DNA from: Paenibacillus azoreducens
GTDB taxonomy: Bacteria > Bacillota > Bacilli > Paenibacillales > Paenibacillaceae
Direction: 5' to 3'
Length of the DNA: 64,000 bases
Assembly (NCBI RefSeq): GCF_021654775.1
Contig: NZ_AP025343.1
Location: forward strand, 496,001-560,000
Under the pieces are notes generated by a model. It was not told the origin of the DNA and searched no databases. It was given only the letters and a program-made list of their open reading frames with translations. This document shows, in pieces, positions 26,302-36,400 of this stretch. Numbering within the stretch: the stretch's first letter is position 1; each line of letters starts with the position of its first letter. A program made the translations under genes and the position numbers.

Positions 26302-28749
26302 ATGGAGCAATTATTGGAACGGTTCGCTGCGGATTATGCCGCTAAGCAGGATCGGCTTTCGGGTAAAGGGGATGATCAGAGCACCATCCATTACCCGGCC
26401 GTATTTCTGTTCATCGGCGACAAGTCGGCGGGTGCGATTGAACCCATAATGAAAATAAACCATAAAAAATGGGATAACAGCGCCGGCGTCATGTATTTTC
26501 ACGTGGGAACCGGCACGGGTGCATCGGGGGCTGCATCGGAAAGCCAAGCCTCCGGCCTTGCGCATGCACCTGGCCGTGATTTCCTGCAGGAAAGTCCGGG
26601 AGACTCCCGTGAAGCCAAGCTCCGGCTGAGCCGTTTTACGATGGCTTCAGCGCCGGCTGCAGGCGACGCCAAACGGCTGCGCAAGGAGATGTATCAATCC
26701 TTTTACCGGAATGAGGAGCAGCTTTACGGACTTAATCGCGCGCTGCGGCAGCTCAGTTATAACATAGCGGATTACGGACGGCTGTATTCGTCATTCGACC
26801 GTATTCATCTCTCAGTCATTACGCGGGTCGACGACCCGCTTAATGTGTTCATACCGGAAATTTCGCTGCTGGCGCAGTCCATATTCAGCCAGTCCTTCAA
26901 ATCCGTACAGATGGATCTGTACGTGCTGATCAGCGAGCGGGAACAGATGGAGGCCTTCGGGTACGGCAGCGCGGCGGGAATCGCTTTTCTGAGAGAACTG
27001 GAGCTGATGCAGTGTTCGGATTTCAGCTTTTCGGCCAAACTGCATCTCACGGAGGATGGTTTGTCCATTCCCGTCACGCATCATGCAGCACCGCTTTTTG
27101 ATCTGGTTTATGTGCTTTCAGACAAAAACGAACGCGGCATTTCGGCCTCTGGCGGCATGCAGGGCAACTATGAAATGATTTGTCATCTCAGCTTGCTGAA
27201 GAACCGCAAGCAAAAGGAAGGCCATTATGATATGAATACGGGAGGATATAACAATACCTCCTTTAAAAATAACATCATGACCGAATCCGGACGGCAGGGG
27301 TATGTTTCGGCCGGATTCGCGCGCGTGAAGCGGCCTAACGAATCGATCGCCCTCGCAGTGCTTTATCATTTTTACAGCGGGCTGCTGCAGCGGATGAAAA
27401 ACCTGCCGGACTGGGGCATGCAGGAGAAGATGGCCTTTTTCGGCCTGGACTCGGTTTCCGTAGCGGGACGTGCGGCGGAGCTTGTGCCTGATGATACCAA
27501 AATTGCGGAAATGACCGGCATGATGACGCATCCGGTTAGCTACGGCTCCTTGAAACGCATGACGCTGCGCGAAGCGGAGAACGCGTTGTTCGGAGACGGT
27601 TGCGCGGCTTACTTTCATAGCAATTACGTACAGGAAGCCGCACATCGGCTTCAGAAGCTGGATTCCGGGGAACGGCTGCGGGCCTGGGTTCGTTCCCGTC
27701 TTAATGAACCGTCCGCGGCCGCTATTTTTGCGGTTGTCGAATGGACCGATGAAAAAAACGCCGGCAGCGTGCTTGAAGCAGTGCAGAACCGCATCCGGGA
27801 CCTGTCGGCTCATTTGGAAGCGGAGAGAGGGCAGCTCGCCGGATTTTACGAGGAACGGGTGGATGAACAGCCGTTTCCGAAACGGCCGCTGATGGAGAAA
27901 CATAATATCCGCAGCTTTATCCGTTTTTTCTTCGAAACGGCATATCAGCGGAAACGGGCAATTCTCCTCCTTGAAACCGAACTCAAGCTTTACCGCATCT
28001 ACGAGGCGGAGCTTGAGCGGATTCATTCGGAATATAAGCGGAAAGCGCGGGAGCTGGAAAACCTGCAGGAAACGCTTTTGAATGTTGCCCGCGCAAGCAT
28101 CCGGCAAGCCGATGATTATATCGGCCAGAACATTATGGAATATTACGGGGTCGTTACGGCTGAAATGATGTATGATGTGGAATCCCGGCGCGGCGAAGGT
28201 ACCTTCTTTGAAGAACGGTTTATGGGAAGCATCGCGGAGCTTTTGGAAGAAGGTTTGGGACGTGTATTGACGCGGCTTGCCGAAGTGTGCCGGAAGGAAC
28301 TGCTGGAAGCAGACGCTTTGGATCAGACCTTCGAAGAGGAACTGCTGAACCGTGCCAATGTCGCGACGGATTACAATAATAAGCAGGTTCTTTCGAAAGA
28401 AGAACTGTTCAAAAAGCTGTACCGGACTCTGGAGGAGAATGCGGTCATCAATGTGCGTCTTCTGGAATATACCCAGGAGCACCGGTATGAGGAGAAATAC
28501 TTTTTTGGGGATGCCGAAAGCGAGTTTATCCGGTACGCCCTTTCCGCGGACGAAACTTCCCGCATCTATAAGCTGGGAGTCGTTCATGAGAAACGAAGCA
28601 GCGGCGTGGAGAAGCTGAACATCATGGGCGGATTTCATCTGGAGGACTTGATGTACTACCGCAACGGCAGAGTCTACTACGAAACGTACGTCCAAAACGG
28701 TTACGAATTCCACGGCATCGAGCCTGAGCGGTTGCCGGAGCTAAGGTAA
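26302..28749 (+). CDS. 815-aa partner of the tubulin-like protein, unknown function
   Basis: Family not recognised. It starts 2 bases after the tubulin-like gene, with AGAAGG 11 bases before the ATG, so the two are almost certainly co-translated. There is no signal peptide or membrane helix. Residues 30-70 are a beta-alpha segment (YPAVFLFIGDKSAG, MKINHKKWDNS). An Ala/Ser/Gly-rich loop follows (about 72-95), then a mixed alpha/beta body. A coiled-coil-like stretch spans about 548-600 (RKRAILLLETELKLYRIYEA, then RKARELENLQ), and the C-terminus is globular. Length and position suggest an adaptor or regulator of the tubulin-like protein. Confidence 0.75.
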   Translation: MEQLLERFAADYAAKQDRLSGKGDDQSTIHYPAVFLFIGDKSAGAIEPIMKINHKKWDNSAGVMYFHVGTGTGASGAASESQASGLAHAPGRDFLQESPGDSREAKLRLSRFTMASAPAAGDAKRLRKEMYQSFYRNEEQLYGLNRALRQLSYNIADYGRLYSSFDRIHLSVITRVDDPLNVFIPEISLLAQSIFSQSFKSVQMDLYVLISEREQMEAFGYGSAAGIAFLRELELMQCSDFSFSAKLHLTEDGLSIPVTHHAAPLFDLVYVLSDKNERGISASGGMQGNYEMICHLSLLKNRKQKEGHYDMNTGGYNNTSFKNNIMTESGRQGYVSAGFARVKRPNESIALAVLYHFYSGLLQRMKNLPDWGMQEKMAFFGLDSVSVAGRAAELVPDDTKIAEMTGMMTHPVSYGSLKRMTLREAENALFGDGCAAYFHSNYVQEAAHRLQKLDSGERLRAWVRSRLNEPSAAAIFAVVEWTDEKNAGSVLEAVQNRIRDLSAHLEAERGQLAGFYEERVDEQPFPKRPLMEKHNIRSFIRFFFETAYQRKRAILLLETELKLYRIYEAELERIHSEYKRKARELENLQETLLNVARASIRQADDYIGQNIMEYYGVVTAEMMYDVESRRGEGTFFEERFMGSIAELLEEGLGRVLTRLAEVCRKELLEADALDQTFEEELLNRANVATDYNNKQVLSKEELFKKLYRTLEENAVINVRLLEYTQEHRYEEKYFFGDAESEFIRYALSADETSRIYKLGVVHEKRSSGVEKLNIMGGFHLEDLMYYRNGRVYYETYVQNGYEFHGIEPERLPELR

Positions 28750-28786
28750 TAGCTCCCATCCCAATATGGAAAGGAAGCATGCGATT

Positions 28787-30064
28787 ATGCAGCGAAAATT
28801 GAATTTGCTCCTGCTGCTCTTCAGCCTGATTGGCGGCGCCGTAGGTTTTGCCGTCGGGGAAGTCATTTTGGGCCGGTGGGGCGGCGAGTGGCCTTGGTTT
28901 GTGGTGATAGGCTTATACTTCGGGCTGTTGGCTTTGTTTATCGGACTTGCTTGTCTGGTCGCGGAAATCATTTCCCCGCGTTTAAACGGCCCTTCCTGGA
29001 GACAGCGTTATACGGGAACTTCTTGGAAGCTGCTCGTGCCGGCCACGCTCGTTATGATTTTCGTGCTCGGCTTAGGGCTGGAGTTTGCTTATGAAATCAA
29101 TGCCGGAGGATCGAAGCCGATCAAGGATATAGCGCTTGTCATCGATAATTCGGGCAGCATGCAGGAAACCGACCCGGATAACGGGCGTTACGCGGCGGCA
29201 AAAAATTTGATCGACAGGATGGACAGCGACAATCGGGTAGCCGTTATGGTCTTTAATGACCGGACAACGTTACTGCAGCCTTTTATGAAACTGAAAAATC
29301 AGGCGGCAAAGGATAAGGTCATCGGTGAAATCGACGCGCTGGACGCAACGGATGGCGGTACCGACATCAGTTTGGCTTTAGCTGATACAATGAAGCATAT
29401 CGAAGGTCAAGGCGAGGGCCGCGGGACGATGGTTGTGCTGCTCTCCGACGGCTTTAGCGAAGTTGACCTGAATACGGCTCTTGCTCCGTACAAGCAGAAG
29501 CATATCCAAGTGAACACCATCGGGCTCAGTCTGGTGCAAGCCCAAGGTTCGAGTCTGCTGAGAGAGATCGCTCAGGAAACGGGCGGGCAGTATTACGATG
29601 TGCAAAATGCCGACGGTTTGTCGCCGGTGTTTCAGAAAATTTATAAAGACGCGGGAGAACGCACGCTTGTCACCGAGCGGACAGGACCGCTCCAGGACAG
29701 CATGGTTTACCTGATTCTGCGCGTAGCCTCGCTGGCCCTGATCGGTGCAGGTATTGGTCTGGCGCTGGGGCTTATTTTCGACAACCGGTATCTGGCCCGC
29801 AGCTTTGGCGTTGGGGGAACGGTGTCCGGGCTGTTGGCAGGTTTGATGCTGGAATTCGGTTTGACTGGAGAAGGCTGGAAGGATGCAATGATCCGCCTGT
29901 TATCCTGTCTGGTGCTTGCAGGCGTGCTGGCCTTGTTCACGCTTGTTATACCGGTCAAAGAGAATGGCAAGCTCGAAACCGGACTTCATCGCCCGGGTTC
30001 GGCCGGACGTGCGCAAACCGGTATTGCGGGGCGATCCAAAAATAACGGCAGCAGAGGATTTTGA
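28787..30064 (+). CDS. Polytopic membrane protein with central vWA domain
   Basis: 425 aa from ATG 28787, chosen because AAAGGAAG lies nine bases upstream while ATG 28766 has none. Three membrane helices (about 5-26, 36-62, 83-103) precede a vWA domain (about 115-290) with an intact metal site, D120-N-S122-G-S124-M (ALVIDNSGSM). Later conserved pieces are GGTDISLAL and VVLLSDGFSEVD. About three helices follow (305-395). The vWA domain is probably extracytoplasmic. It overlaps the next gene's upstream region, and both belong to the rightward operon. A second vWA protein in one operon fits a complex in which the vWA domains bind each other or a shared ligand. Confidence 0.87.
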   Translation: MQRKLNLLLLLFSLIGGAVGFAVGEVILGRWGGEWPWFVVIGLYFGLLALFIGLACLVAEIISPRLNGPSWRQRYTGTSWKLLVPATLVMIFVLGLGLEFAYEINAGGSKPIKDIALVIDNSGSMQETDPDNGRYAAAKNLIDRMDSDNRVAVMVFNDRTTLLQPFMKLKNQAAKDKVIGEIDALDATDGGTDISLALADTMKHIEGQGEGRGTMVVLLSDGFSEVDLNTALAPYKQKHIQVNTIGLSLVQAQGSSLLREIAQETGGQYYDVQNADGLSPVFQKIYKDAGERTLVTERTGPLQDSMVYLILRVASLALIGAGIGLALGLIFDNRYLARSFGVGGTVSGLLAGLMLEFGLTGEGWKDAMIRLLSCLVLAGVLALFTLVIPVKENGKLETGLHRPGSAGRAQTGIAGRSKNNGSRGF

Positions 30065-30081
30065 CACGGGAGGCGAAGAAG

Positions 30082-30729
30082 ATGAGGTTCATCGATGCGG
30101 ATATAAGCTCGCTGCTCATTCGCGGTGTAACCCATCAACTGGATGGAGACCGCTGTACGCTTCGCTGGCGCTGGCCGGAGGATATTTCGGCGGTCTACAT
30201 CGAACGAAGCATCGCAGGGGAAGAGCAGTTGTCGGACGCCCGGCGGCCCAATATGAGCAGGTTGAAGCTGTATACTCGAAATGAATACAAAGCGAGCAAC
30301 GGCTATCATGACCGGATCGACGGCGTCGGCACGGTTGTGTATACCATATATGCATTCACCGAAACGGAGGACGGACCGGCGCTGATCCGCCAGCATGACG
30401 GACAAAACCGAAGGGAGTTCAGCACCGGCAAAGCTAAGGTATGGTTCTCCATCCGCCACAAAAGCGGGTGGCTGCAAAAGTACAAAACAGTCCAGATCAA
30501 GGTGACGGCGGAAATCCCTATCCCTAAAGAAGCGCTTTGTTACGTAAAAAAAGAGGGCGGTTACCCGGCGAATAAAGATGACGGCACCTTATATCCTTTT
30601 GTGACGGATTTTGAAGCCGGACAAAATGTGCTGCCGGTAATCGAAGTGGGCAAAAACGATTATGTGCGGCTGTTTTTTACCGATGGGAAGAGGTATGGGC
30701 AGCTATATGAGTTGGTGCCGGAAACGTAA
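30082..30729 (+). CDS. 215-aa beta-rich protein of the tubulin-like gene set
   Basis: Not recognised as a named family. ATG 30082 has GGGAGG eight bases upstream. There is no signal peptide or membrane helix. The sequence is beta-rich; an early segment (DRCTLRWRWPEDISAVYIER) looks like a fibronectin-III-type strand pair, and a second one is AKVWFSIRHKSG. It is the last gene before the 1.4 kb repeat island. It may be a cytoplasmic beta-sandwich adaptor; this is inference. Confidence 0.7.
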   Translation: MRFIDADISSLLIRGVTHQLDGDRCTLRWRWPEDISAVYIERSIAGEEQLSDARRPNMSRLKLYTRNEYKASNGYHDRIDGVGTVVYTIYAFTETEDGPALIRQHDGQNRREFSTGKAKVWFSIRHKSGWLQKYKTVQIKVTAEIPIPKEALCYVKKEGGYPANKDDGTLYPFVTDFEAGQNVLPVIEVGKNDYVRLFFTDGKRYGQLYELVPET

Positions 30730-30878
30730 TTTTGGGCGCTCCATGTAATTCCCTTCGGCTTCTGTTGAAATCGTGTTATCGGGATGAATGTACATCACTA
30801 CGCATGCGGATCATTCTTCCGATCGCTGTTGCCCCCGGATTCCTTTGGATTGAATTGTAGGCTGGAATCCGGGGACAA

Positions 30879-31059
30879 AGGCGACCGCTATCGCTTCTCC
30901 AGAATGATTCCGCCTGCTCCGTTGAAGCGCAAGGACATAACACGATTTCAAAGGAAGCCCGTAAACTCTCCGGGAAATTACATTCCGCTTGGTATCTCGG
31001 GTGAAGGCTAGTGGCTGATTCCAGCAAACGGAATCAGCACTCGTGAAGACATCGAAGTT
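30879..31059. repeat. 181-base direct repeat, copy 1
   Basis: Starts AGGCGACCGCTATCGCTTCT and runs almost unchanged again at 31110-31290 (offset 231). The copies differ at a handful of positions. Both contain the dyad GATTCCAGCAAACGGAATC. Confidence 0.92.
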
Positions 31060-31087
31060 CGGGGACAAAGCATATGCTTCCGATGCT

Positions 31088-31106
31088 AGCTTTCCTTTGG
31101 AAAGCT
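31088..31106. repeat. AGCTTTCC hairpin, copy 1
   Basis: AGCTTTCC-TTT-GGAAAGCT, a perfect 8-base-pair hairpin. Copies with the same stem and different loops are at 31874-31892 and 32055-32073; a degenerate one lies at about 31999-32020. Confidence 0.8.
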
Positions 31107-31109
31107 TTT

Positions 31110-31290
31110 AGGCGACCGCTATCGCTTCTCCAGAATGATTCCGCCTGCTCCGTTGAAGCGCAAGGACATAACACGATTTCAAAGGAAGCCCGTAAACTCT
31201 CCGGGAAATTACATTCCGCTTGGTATTTCGGGAGAAGGTTAGTGGCTGATTCCAGCAAACGGAATCAGCACTCGTGAAGACATCGTAGTT
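31110..31290. repeat. 181-base direct repeat, copy 2
   Basis: Second copy of the block at 30879-31059. The 50 bases between the copies carry an AGCTTTCC hairpin. Open frames inside both copies are near-identical only because the DNA is. Confidence 0.92.
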
Positions 31291-31349
31291 AGGGAAGCTA
31301 CGTTTCGGCTGGGAGTGTGTAAGGAGAAGGAAGCCGGCTGATTCATCTC

Positions 31350-31533
31350 TAACGAAACGTGATATCGCTATTTACAACAAATAGGGCTTTTTGAAATTTT
31401 AACGAAACAGGGTATCGCTATTAAGCTCGATAAGTGCCTGCAAGCCTGATTTTCTCCCAAATAACGATCTATAGTTTCGTTAGATTTCATTTGCTCTTGT
31501 TTTTGAGGTAATAGCGCTCTGTAGTTTCGTTAG
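31350..31533. repeat. FFRR repeat element, locus 2
   Basis: Forward units at 31350 and 31401 (CTAACGAAAC and TAACGAAAC, each followed by TATCGCTATT), then reverse units at about 31464-31490 and 31505-31533. The outermost CTCTAACGAAAC (31347-31358) and GTTTCGTTAGAG (31524-31535) are perfect inverse copies. Same plan as 13712-13901 and 51119-51303. Confidence 0.85.
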
Positions 31534-31873
31534 AGATACCTGCTTTCGTGACTGAATTCTAATAGCGGAATCAGCACTCGTAACGGCTTATAAAGTGATG
31601 GTGCTTTGAGGGTAAACTTTGGGCAGTTTGGACACATAAAGGGATTTCTATGATTTGTGCGAGAGTTTTACCCCTTTTTCGGAGTATAATTAGTAGGAAG
31701 AATCGTATATAATCCGATTCATTAAAATAGCGGCTGACGGGTTCATCTATGAACCGGCATGAATATTTTGTCAACGGGATTGTTAAGAAGTCTCGTTTTG
31801 GAATTATTATATAAAAAATGCATAGGGAGCGGAGGGACGGAATCGTTCTGAAGAAGCAGCAGCGGTCGCTAAA

Positions 31874-31892
31874 AGCTTTCCAAAGGAAAGCT
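31874..31892. repeat. AGCTTTCC hairpin, copy 2
   Basis: AGCTTTCC-AAA-GGAAAGCT, same stem as 31088-31106; preceded by CGGTCGCTAAA. Confidence 0.8.
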
Positions 31893-31934
31893 ATATAAGT
31901 TGAACTAAATAAAAGGATACGAAATAGGCAAGAG

Positions 31935-31976
31935 GGTTCAATATTCTAAAGGAGGACCATTTTAGAATATTGAACC
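31935..31976. repeat. Perfect 16-base-pair inverted repeat with GGAGGA loop
   Basis: GGTTCAATATTCTAAA (31935-31950) and TTTAGAATATTGAACC (31961-31976) are exact inverse copies around the 10-base loop GGAGGACCAT, which carries a perfect Shine-Dalgarno core. No start codon follows at a useful distance. Confidence 0.85.
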
Positions 31977-32054
31977 TAGGAGAAATGATTCTGAAGAAGC
32001 TAAAAGCTTTTTGAAAAAAAGCTGCTTCGGAAGCATATGCTGCGTTCGCCTAAA

Positions 32055-32073
32055 AGCTTTCCGTAGGAAAGCT
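32055..32073. repeat. AGCTTTCC hairpin, copy 3
   Basis: AGCTTTCC-GTA-GGAAAGCT, followed by CATCGTAAGCATATGCT, which also occurs in a variant form inside dispersed repeat B copy 1 (near 9430). Confidence 0.8.
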
Positions 32074-32165
32074 AACATCGTAAGCATATGCTTTTTCGAA
32101 AGAACGATCCGTAACCGAGGGGCTTCTATGCATAACCCATGAGCATAAAGGGGGAAGAGAAACCA

Positions 32166-33428
32166 ATGGGCATTTTCGATATGTTCAAAAAGAAACCGAC
32201 CGCTGAGCCAAAGCCGCTTTTTTACGATATTGTGTGTCCGTTCTGCTTCAGCAAGTTTGCGCCCGACGAGGTCGTATTCCGCGCGGCGCACAGCCGTGAA
32301 GACGATGAGGATTACGCCCTTCAGGAAGATGAGGTGCTCAATCGTTACCGCGAACGTTTTGGCCTGGATTCGGTGTATGACATGGAGGCGATATTGCGTC
32401 CGGACGATATCCCTGTTGAACACCATATTTATTCCGATCATGTGTTGGTCGGCCTGAACGACCGGTACGGCGTGGTGACGCGCCATCGTTTGTGTCCGAA
32501 ATGCCATAACGAGCTGCCGGTCACATCCGGCAAGGTGCCGAGCAACATCATCTCGATTATCGGCGCCTCTCAAGTGGGCAAATCAGTATATATGACTTCG
32601 CTGATCCATACGCTTCAACACTCGACGGCGGATCATTTCGATGCGGCCTGCATGCCGCTGAATGCGGAGATTAGCCGTAAATTCCGGACGATGTATGAGG
32701 AACCGCTGTTTGAGCGCGGGGAACTGCTGGCCTCCACGCAGAAGGAGAGAATGCAGGAGCCTTTTATTTTCCAGTTCGTGTTTAAGGATGAGAGTAAACC
32801 GCCGCTAACGCTGGTGTTTTTTGATGTTGCCGGGGAAGGGATGGTTGACGAGGATTATCTCGGCCTGCATGGCCAGCACATCAAAAACTCTGCGGGGATT
32901 CTTTTTATGGTCGACCCGCTGCAGATCCGATCCATTCGCGACAAAATCCGCATCCAGATGGGTGACGAGCCCGGCGAATGGGTATCGCAATATGACGAAC
33001 CGCGGGATGTGGTCCTGACCATGTTCGGCGATTTTATTGCGTACGAGGATAAGGGGAAAACCGACATTCCCACCGCCGTCGTATTGACCAAAAGCGATAT
33101 GCTTCATTCCTTGAAGGATGAGGATGGCGAGTATATCAAATCAAACAGCAATGTATTTAACAATATGGTGCACCGCAAGGTGCTTAATTTGACGGAGTCT
33201 GCCAATATCGACGGCGAGATTCGCCGCTTTATCGAAAAGGTGGACCGTCCGTTTAAAGGCACGATGGATGTTTATTTTTCCAATACGGCCTATTTTGCGG
33301 TCTCCGCGCTGGGCAGCAATCCTGTACATCAGAAAATGCAGTCTGTTGTCAGCCCGATCCGCGTGGATGAGCCGTTTATTTGGCTGATGTATAAATTGAA
33401 GTACATTGAGGGGAGAGACGAGTTATAA
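32166..33428 (+). CDS. Zinc-ribbon P-loop GTPase of the tubulin-like gene set
   Basis: 420 aa from ATG 32166 (GGGGGAAG eight bases upstream; an earlier in-frame ATG at 32139 lacks one). A split zinc ribbon, C24-PF-C27 and C110-PK-C113, brackets about 80 acidic residues. The GTPase core follows: Walker A GASQVGKS (133-140), switch II/Walker B FFDVAGEG (D220) and the base-specificity motif TKSD in VVLTKSDML. The Walker A and DVAGEG forms fit the TRAFAC GTPases found beside FtsZ-like and vWA genes. No membrane helix. It overlaps by one base the gene for its likely GTPase-associated partner. The repeat island upstream separates it from the rest of the operon. Confidence 0.85.
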   Translation: MGIFDMFKKKPTAEPKPLFYDIVCPFCFSKFAPDEVVFRAAHSREDDEDYALQEDEVLNRYRERFGLDSVYDMEAILRPDDIPVEHHIYSDHVLVGLNDRYGVVTRHRLCPKCHNELPVTSGKVPSNIISIIGASQVGKSVYMTSLIHTLQHSTADHFDAACMPLNAEISRKFRTMYEEPLFERGELLASTQKERMQEPFIFQFVFKDESKPPLTLVFFDVAGEGMVDEDYLGLHGQHIKNSAGILFMVDPLQIRSIRDKIRIQMGDEPGEWVSQYDEPRDVVLTMFGDFIAYEDKGKTDIPTAVVLTKSDMLHSLKDEDGEYIKSNSNVFNNMVHRKVLNLTESANIDGEIRRFIEKVDRPFKGTMDVYFSNTAYFAVSALGSNPVHQKMQSVVSPIRVDEPFIWLMYKLKYIEGRDEL

Positions 33429-36400
33429 TGTTAACCCCGAATACGGTCCAACAGCAAATGTATACACGTGAGCGGCGCGGTATTTTCCGTACGACGGAAG
33501 GTTTCGACACGATAGCGCGATCACAAGGATTGGACCTTAATTTCATCAAAAAAGTATTGCATCCGTTTTGCCAATACGACGCTCCGGCGGAGCTGACGGC
33601 ACGAACGGACAAGGAAGGACAAGAATACCCGGATGCCTTGCATGTGGTTCATTTGGAAACCGGCGAGACGATCGTGGGCCGGAGTATATACCAGCCGGCT
33701 GACTTTACCGGACTAAGAAGCGCTTTTTTCACGCATAACTACGTGATTCCGGCGGAATTCAAGGACGCACCCGAGTCCGATTACCGCACTTGGTTGAATG
33801 CTTCCTTCGCTGAAACGTATGACATCGAGCAAGGGATGGATCTGCCTGAATTGCCGTCGATTCCGGCCATGGAACAAGGCGGACATCTCTCGCGCGACCA
33901 GGCATTTGGCCTGCTGCAGGAGCTGAAGATCGACGAGCAGGTATTCAAGCAGCTGCTGTTTGCGGCGATGGCATCGGTTTCCGGCAAGAAAAAGGTATAC
34001 ATCGTACTTGATGTCGAAATCGAGCAGTTGTCCAAAAAGGCGAAGCAGCTGCTTGAGCTGTTGTTTGCCAGCCTTCCTTACGGCATCCGCCGGCAGCTCG
34101 GATTTTTGACCTATGCCAAAGAGACGCAAAGCAAAAAGGGCATACAGATCATGTTTGTCGAAAAAGGCGGCCTGCGTCTTAACGACCGGAGCATCGAAAA
34201 GGATTTTCTGTTCGAGCTCGCGGCAGGACGGGTGTTTAATGCCGATCTGGATTGGGATGACCAGCCGTATCTGGATTTTGCCTGGGATAACATCGGAAAT
34301 CCGGCCCGGGCGGAGCGTTTTTATGATTTTGCCGCCCGGATGCTTAAAGATATGGAGCCGATCCGCCAGATTGCGATTGCCAGCTATCACGAGCTTGCCG
34401 TTCTTTTTCAGATCGAAGAAGGCAAGGTCGAGCTGTATGAACCTAACAAGCTGTCTGTTCTTCGCAGCATATTGGATTACTTGTCGCCAACGGATAGCCT
34501 GCATACCAAAATGCGTCTGAATGATTTGTTTTTGGCAAGCTTTGACCTGGAGTTTGACCGCATCAAGCAAGGAGAAGTTGCGGAGTCCGAGGTCATGGAA
34601 TGCATCAAGGACTATTACCGGGTGGACCGGAAACATAGCGAACGCAAAATCGTGGAGTATTTTATCCGCTCATTGAACAATGCGATTTCCTTAAACCGCA
34701 AAGATCTGGTGTCGGCGATCTACGCGATGATCGAAAGCGATCCGGAGCTGAACCGCGCCTTTTTTGGAAGGGTGCTTTCAAGCCCTGGTTTACCGAAGCT
34801 GCTGTTTGATCCCTATATCGAAAATCGGCTGAAAAAAGCGGCAAAGTCGCGGGATGCCGTTGAACTCATCCATCGCTGGGTGGTTACGCACCCGGTCGTT
34901 CTGAACAGCACTTTCTTCACCCAGACAGCGGAAGCCCAATTGATCGACAAGCTCCGCAAGGAAGCCGAACCGATCAAAGCGGCCAATCAGGTGCTTGATC
35001 AGCTGATGGAGCTGGATCAGGACCCGCAGTATGGTTTTGCACTGGTAGAAGGCGGTTCCACATTTGTGGACAGGCTGCTTTATGCGGCGAATTTATTCAT
35101 GTTGAAGGACGTCCAGCTGAACAAAATTACGAAGGAGCAGCTGCTGCAAATCGGGTTCCTGAACAACCCGAAAGAATTCCGCTCCTGGGTGTCCCGGTTT
35201 GATTCGCGGACCCGCTCCAAAGCGGAGGTTATGCTGGCGGCATATCAATGGTTTTCGAATCCGTATCCTGAGCCTTCCCTGCTCAAAGGGCTTTCTCCGG
35301 AGGAACGGGATGAGGTGCAGAAACTGGGACAAAATTGGCTGCGTTCGGAAGTGGGACTTCCCCGTTTCGGCAGTATTACGCTGGCTTTCTGCTACGACGT
35401 TGATAGTGAAGCGGTGGATTATAACGGGCTGATGGACTTTCTGTACAAACATGCTCCGCAGCCGGAAACGGTGTACGAATTCATCGAATGGTCGGCGAAG
35501 GAGCCTGCTTTTGTACGGCCGCGCGGTCTTGTTCCGGCTTACGCAACGGCTATCATCAACTATTTTACGGAATATGATCCGGCTGCATTCAGAAACAAGG
35601 AGAATGTCCGCAAGTATTTTGACACGGCTGCTCCCGTGCTGAAGCCGGTATATGCCAAGGTCAAAAACGAGCTGGCTTCGCCAATGATCAAGTTCTTGAG
35701 CGGGAACCCGAAGGCGATGAAACTTGGGGCCGTGCTCGCGCTGATGATCGTCGTGATCGGGGGCATGCTTATCATCCTCAAAGTGAACGGCGGATTTGCC
35801 AAGCCAAAAGCGGAGCCGGAGGAAGTTAAAAGTTCGCCGCCGGCCATGGTCCTTCTGCCGAAAAAACCCGAAGTGGTGAAAGAAGTACCCGCACTTACAT
35901 CGAAGACGGTCAGAAATGCTGATAAATCCAGGGTTACCCAGCTCGTATTCCACTTCAAGCAGGCCGCATCCTGTCGCGATTTTAAAGTGGATGAAGTCGT
36001 CGTCAAGAATAAAGAAGGCAGCGTGATGGTAAGAATGTCTTCGCCTAAATTGGAGCATGTATGCGCGGCAGATTCTGTGCAGTCCGGGGCGGATTCCACC
36101 ACGGGAACCAAGTCTCCTGCAGGGCAAACTGACGGAACGGGTGCAGCAGGTACCTCAGGGGAAATGACCGGTTTGGATGGTGCACAGGTTGACGGTACGG
36201 CGGCGGACGGAAATACTGCCGGACAAGCTGCAACCGGAGCAACGCTGGATTCGGCTAATCCCGATACTGGCAGCGCAGATGTGACAACCAACCCTAGCGG
36301 TAAAGATGCATATACCAGCACGGTCAACCTTAAACTCACCAAAAAGCTGGATTTGAAAAAGGTGGGTGAGGTGCTGATCGACAACGTACCTTATGTGATT

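Noticed and set aside
27118..28713. 531-aa minus-strand frame opposite the 815-aa gene
   Set aside because: Shadow frame with Phe/His/Arg bias; the plus-strand frame has the ribosome site and operon spacing.
31034..31277. Similar short frames in both 181-base copies
   Set aside because: They resemble each other only because the DNA is duplicated; no ribosome sites and different lengths.
31571..31774. 67-aa minus-strand frame in the repeat island
   Set aside because: No ribosome site, no conserved motif, located in non-coding AT-rich sequence.
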